A DNA stretch of 6,944 bases from CAZZCP01 sp964653235. Its GTDB lineage: Bacteria > Bdellovibrionota > Bdellovibrionia > Bdellovibrionales > UBA840. The translations under genes and the position numbers were made by a program. The notes beneath the pieces are model-generated. The model was not told the origin of the DNA, did not search any database, and saw nothing but the letters and a program-made list of their open reading frames with translations. The stretch covers positions 1 through 6,944 of the forward strand of contig CAZZCP010000097.1 in assembly GCA_964653235.1 (NCBI GenBank). The letters are read 5' to 3'. Shown piece after piece: positions 6,160 to 6,944 of this stretch (positions within the stretch are counted from its first letter, which is position 1; the number at the start of each line of letters is the position of its first letter).

Positions 6160-6387
6160 CTGATTGGGCTTCTAGAAAATTCAGGCAACTCCTTTTTAAG
6201 TAAAGAAAAAGCCCTTTTAAAAGCCCAACAAACACCAGATGTTGCCCAATTGGTACACAATCTTAAGAATGTAAAAGAGATGAAGTTCAACCAACCCAAC
6301 TTCAATCCACACTTAGATCAGGTTCTCGATGAAAATAGTTTGTTTATCGTAATTGAAAAAAGGGAGGCTTGTGAGCGCACAGCCTAA
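6160..6387 (+). pseudogene. RCK-C terminal remnant downstream of the nonsense codon
   Basis: Seventy-five codons stay open in the same frame after the TAA at 6157-6159. LIGLLENSGN directly continues the RCK-C strand that ends at ESQGI, comparable to GVIIIGVGRGDE in MthK. NFNPHLDQVLDENSLFIVIEK then matches the TrkA-C ending (P..d..l..gD.l.v.g). No plausible start codon with a ribosome site lies at its beginning, so this part would be lost unless the stop is a sequence error or is read through. The frame ends 17 nt inside the following gene. Confidence 0.6.
6360..6367 (+). promoter_or_regulatory. Ribosome binding site of the second cNMP-binding protein
   Basis: AAGGGAGG lies just before GTG at 6371 and within the last codons of the channel frame, suggesting coupled translation. 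The GGAGG core is only 3 nt from GTG, which is short, but AAGG pairing gives a spacing of 7. An in-frame TTG at 6353 lies upstream of this site and is not credible. Confidence 0.6.
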
Positions 6388-6880
6388 CGAAAGCTTAGTC
6401 AATATTGCTTTTTTGAGCGATGTGAAGATTTTCAAAGGTTTAGAGAAAAATCTTGCTGCGCTTCAGTCTCTGCATCAAATGATGATCTTTCGCAAATACA
6501 ATATCGGTGAAAAGCTGATCACCGAAGGAAAGATCGGTGATGAGTTTTATATTCTGCTGCGCGGTAGAGTTTTTGTTGAGAAAACTCTTCCTGATGGCAC
6601 AAAATACGTGGTTTCCGCTTTTGATGATAGCCTTACTCCTTCTTTTGGTGAAGGCGCCTTGGTCGATTCAGAGAAAAGATCTGCATCCGTGATTTGTGAC
6701 ACTGAGTGTGAAACTTTGGTTCTAACCAAAGAGAAATTCATTCAATTTGGTGAAGAATTTCCAGCTTGGTGCATGCCGATTTACAAGAATATTGCCTTGG
6801 TTTTGATTCAGAGGCTGAAAAAAACCAGTGAAGATATGATGTTACTTCATAGGGCACTGATGGATGAAATTAGGGATTAA
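6371..6880 (+). CDS. Second stand-alone cyclic-nucleotide-binding (CNB/CAP_ED) protein
   Basis: The 169-residue product is a single CNB domain with short helical ends and no signal peptide, membrane segment or helix-turn-helix. FLSDVKIFKGLEKNLAALQSL (residues 14-34) is the entry helix. NIGEKLITEGKIGDEFYILLRGRVFV (44-69) is the beta-roll core with conserved glycines. The phosphate-binding cassette FGEGALVDSEKRSASV (92-107) keeps both the ribose-contacting Glu94 and the phosphate-contacting Arg103, so ligand binding is well supported. The C-terminal helix (about 135-165) resembles that of the other CNB protein in this window (shared C..IYK..A....RLK pattern). It starts 17 nt before the end of the channel reading frame. 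It may be a trans-acting nucleotide sensor for the channel or a general effector; this is inference from gene order. Confidence 0.85.
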   Translation: MSAQPNESLVNIAFLSDVKIFKGLEKNLAALQSLHQMMIFRKYNIGEKLITEGKIGDEFYILLRGRVFVEKTLPDGTKYVVSAFDDSLTPSFGEGALVDSEKRSASVICDTECETLVLTKEKFIQFGEEFPAWCMPIYKNIALVLIQRLKKTSEDMMLLHRALMDEIRD

Positions 6881-6944
6881 TCTTTAAAGCTGCTCCCTTT
6901 TATTTCACTTTTTATTTCTTTCACCCACTGAATATTTGTCCGAG
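6877..6944 (-). CDS. Possible C-terminal tail of a convergent gene, cut off by window edge
   Basis: On the minus strand a frame is open from the right edge to TAA at 6879-6877. It encodes about 21 residues ending in NIQWVKEIKSEIKGSSFKD, an amphipathic, protein-like tail. The stop would overlap the stop of the cNMP-binding gene by 4 nt, and no terminator hairpin separates them. An open frame this short is common by chance in AT-rich DNA. Confidence 0.3.
   Translation of the reverse strand, partial: RTNIQWVKEIKSEIKGSSFKD

Larger units (their letters stand above)
5171..6387 (+). pseudogene. MthK-like K+ channel with RCK domain, interrupted by a frameshift and a nonsense codon
   Basis: Taken together, this region encodes one K+ channel of about 405 residues: TM1, pore helix and TVGYGE filter, TM2, RCK-N (TrkA-N type) and RCK-C (TrkA-C type), the order seen in the Ca2+-gated channel MthK. 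In the sequence given, the first frame leaves homology after HFIICGWK and stops at 5594-5596, while the -1 frame resumes at IEMHSLLKHIL. One extra A in the AAA at 5573-5575 would restore TGG AAA ATT GAA. A second break is TAA at 6157-6159, in the same frame as the RCK coding sequence; homology continues (LIGLLENSGN...) to TAA at 6385-6387. Its last 17 nt overlap the next gene. Either the gene is decaying or the sequence has two errors. The rest keeps coding character, so any inactivation must be recent. Confidence 0.75.

Noticed and set aside
6547..6741. Minus-strand open frame of 64 codons
   Set aside because: Antisense to the core of the second CNB domain, with no ribosome site or protein-like pattern.

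Overview
The window is AT-rich, gene-dense bacterial chromosome with no mobile element, CRISPR array or RNA gene that I can see. The mix of genes (a TrmB-like methyltransferase, an AI-2E-type permease, small stand-alone cyclic-nucleotide-binding proteins, an 11-TM-sized NSS symporter, an MthK-like K+ channel and a secreted four-cysteine protein of unknown function) resembles Bdellovibrio-like bacteria (Bdellovibrionota). That is an impression from gene content only; no marker gene proves it.

Positions 1-5047 are all on the minus strand. Read in the direction of transcription they are: an NSS-family Na+/amino-acid symporter (5047-3683); a small exported cysteine protein (3598-3152) with its own good sigma70-type promoter and a perfect DnaA box at its transcription start; then a tight cluster of four genes. 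The cluster is a stand-alone cNMP-binding protein (3089-2544), an AI-2E-family permease overlapping it by 17 nt, a two-TM protein of unknown function overlapping the permease by ATGA, and a TrmB-like methyltransferase 21 nt further on that runs off the left edge. The overlaps suggest one transcript.

Positions 5048-5170 form a divergent intergenic region with a spaced inverted repeat. The plus strand then carries an MthK-like K+ channel (TM1, pore with TVGYGE filter, TM2, RCK-N, RCK-C), which is broken in this sequence by a -1 frameshift near 5573-5578 and an in-frame TAA at 6157-6159. Protein homology continues through both breaks to a stop at 6385-6387. The last 17 nt of that frame overlap the GTG start of a second stand-alone cNMP-binding protein (6371-6880). 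A minus-strand frame enters from the right edge and may be the tail of a convergent gene.

The most notable theme is that two different membrane proteins, a permease and a ligand-gated-type K+ channel, each share a 17-nt gene overlap with a small soluble cNMP-binding protein. This suggests, without proving it, nucleotide sensing in trans of each membrane protein. The channel is either a recent pseudogene, a gene with sequencing errors, or (less likely) a recoded gene.
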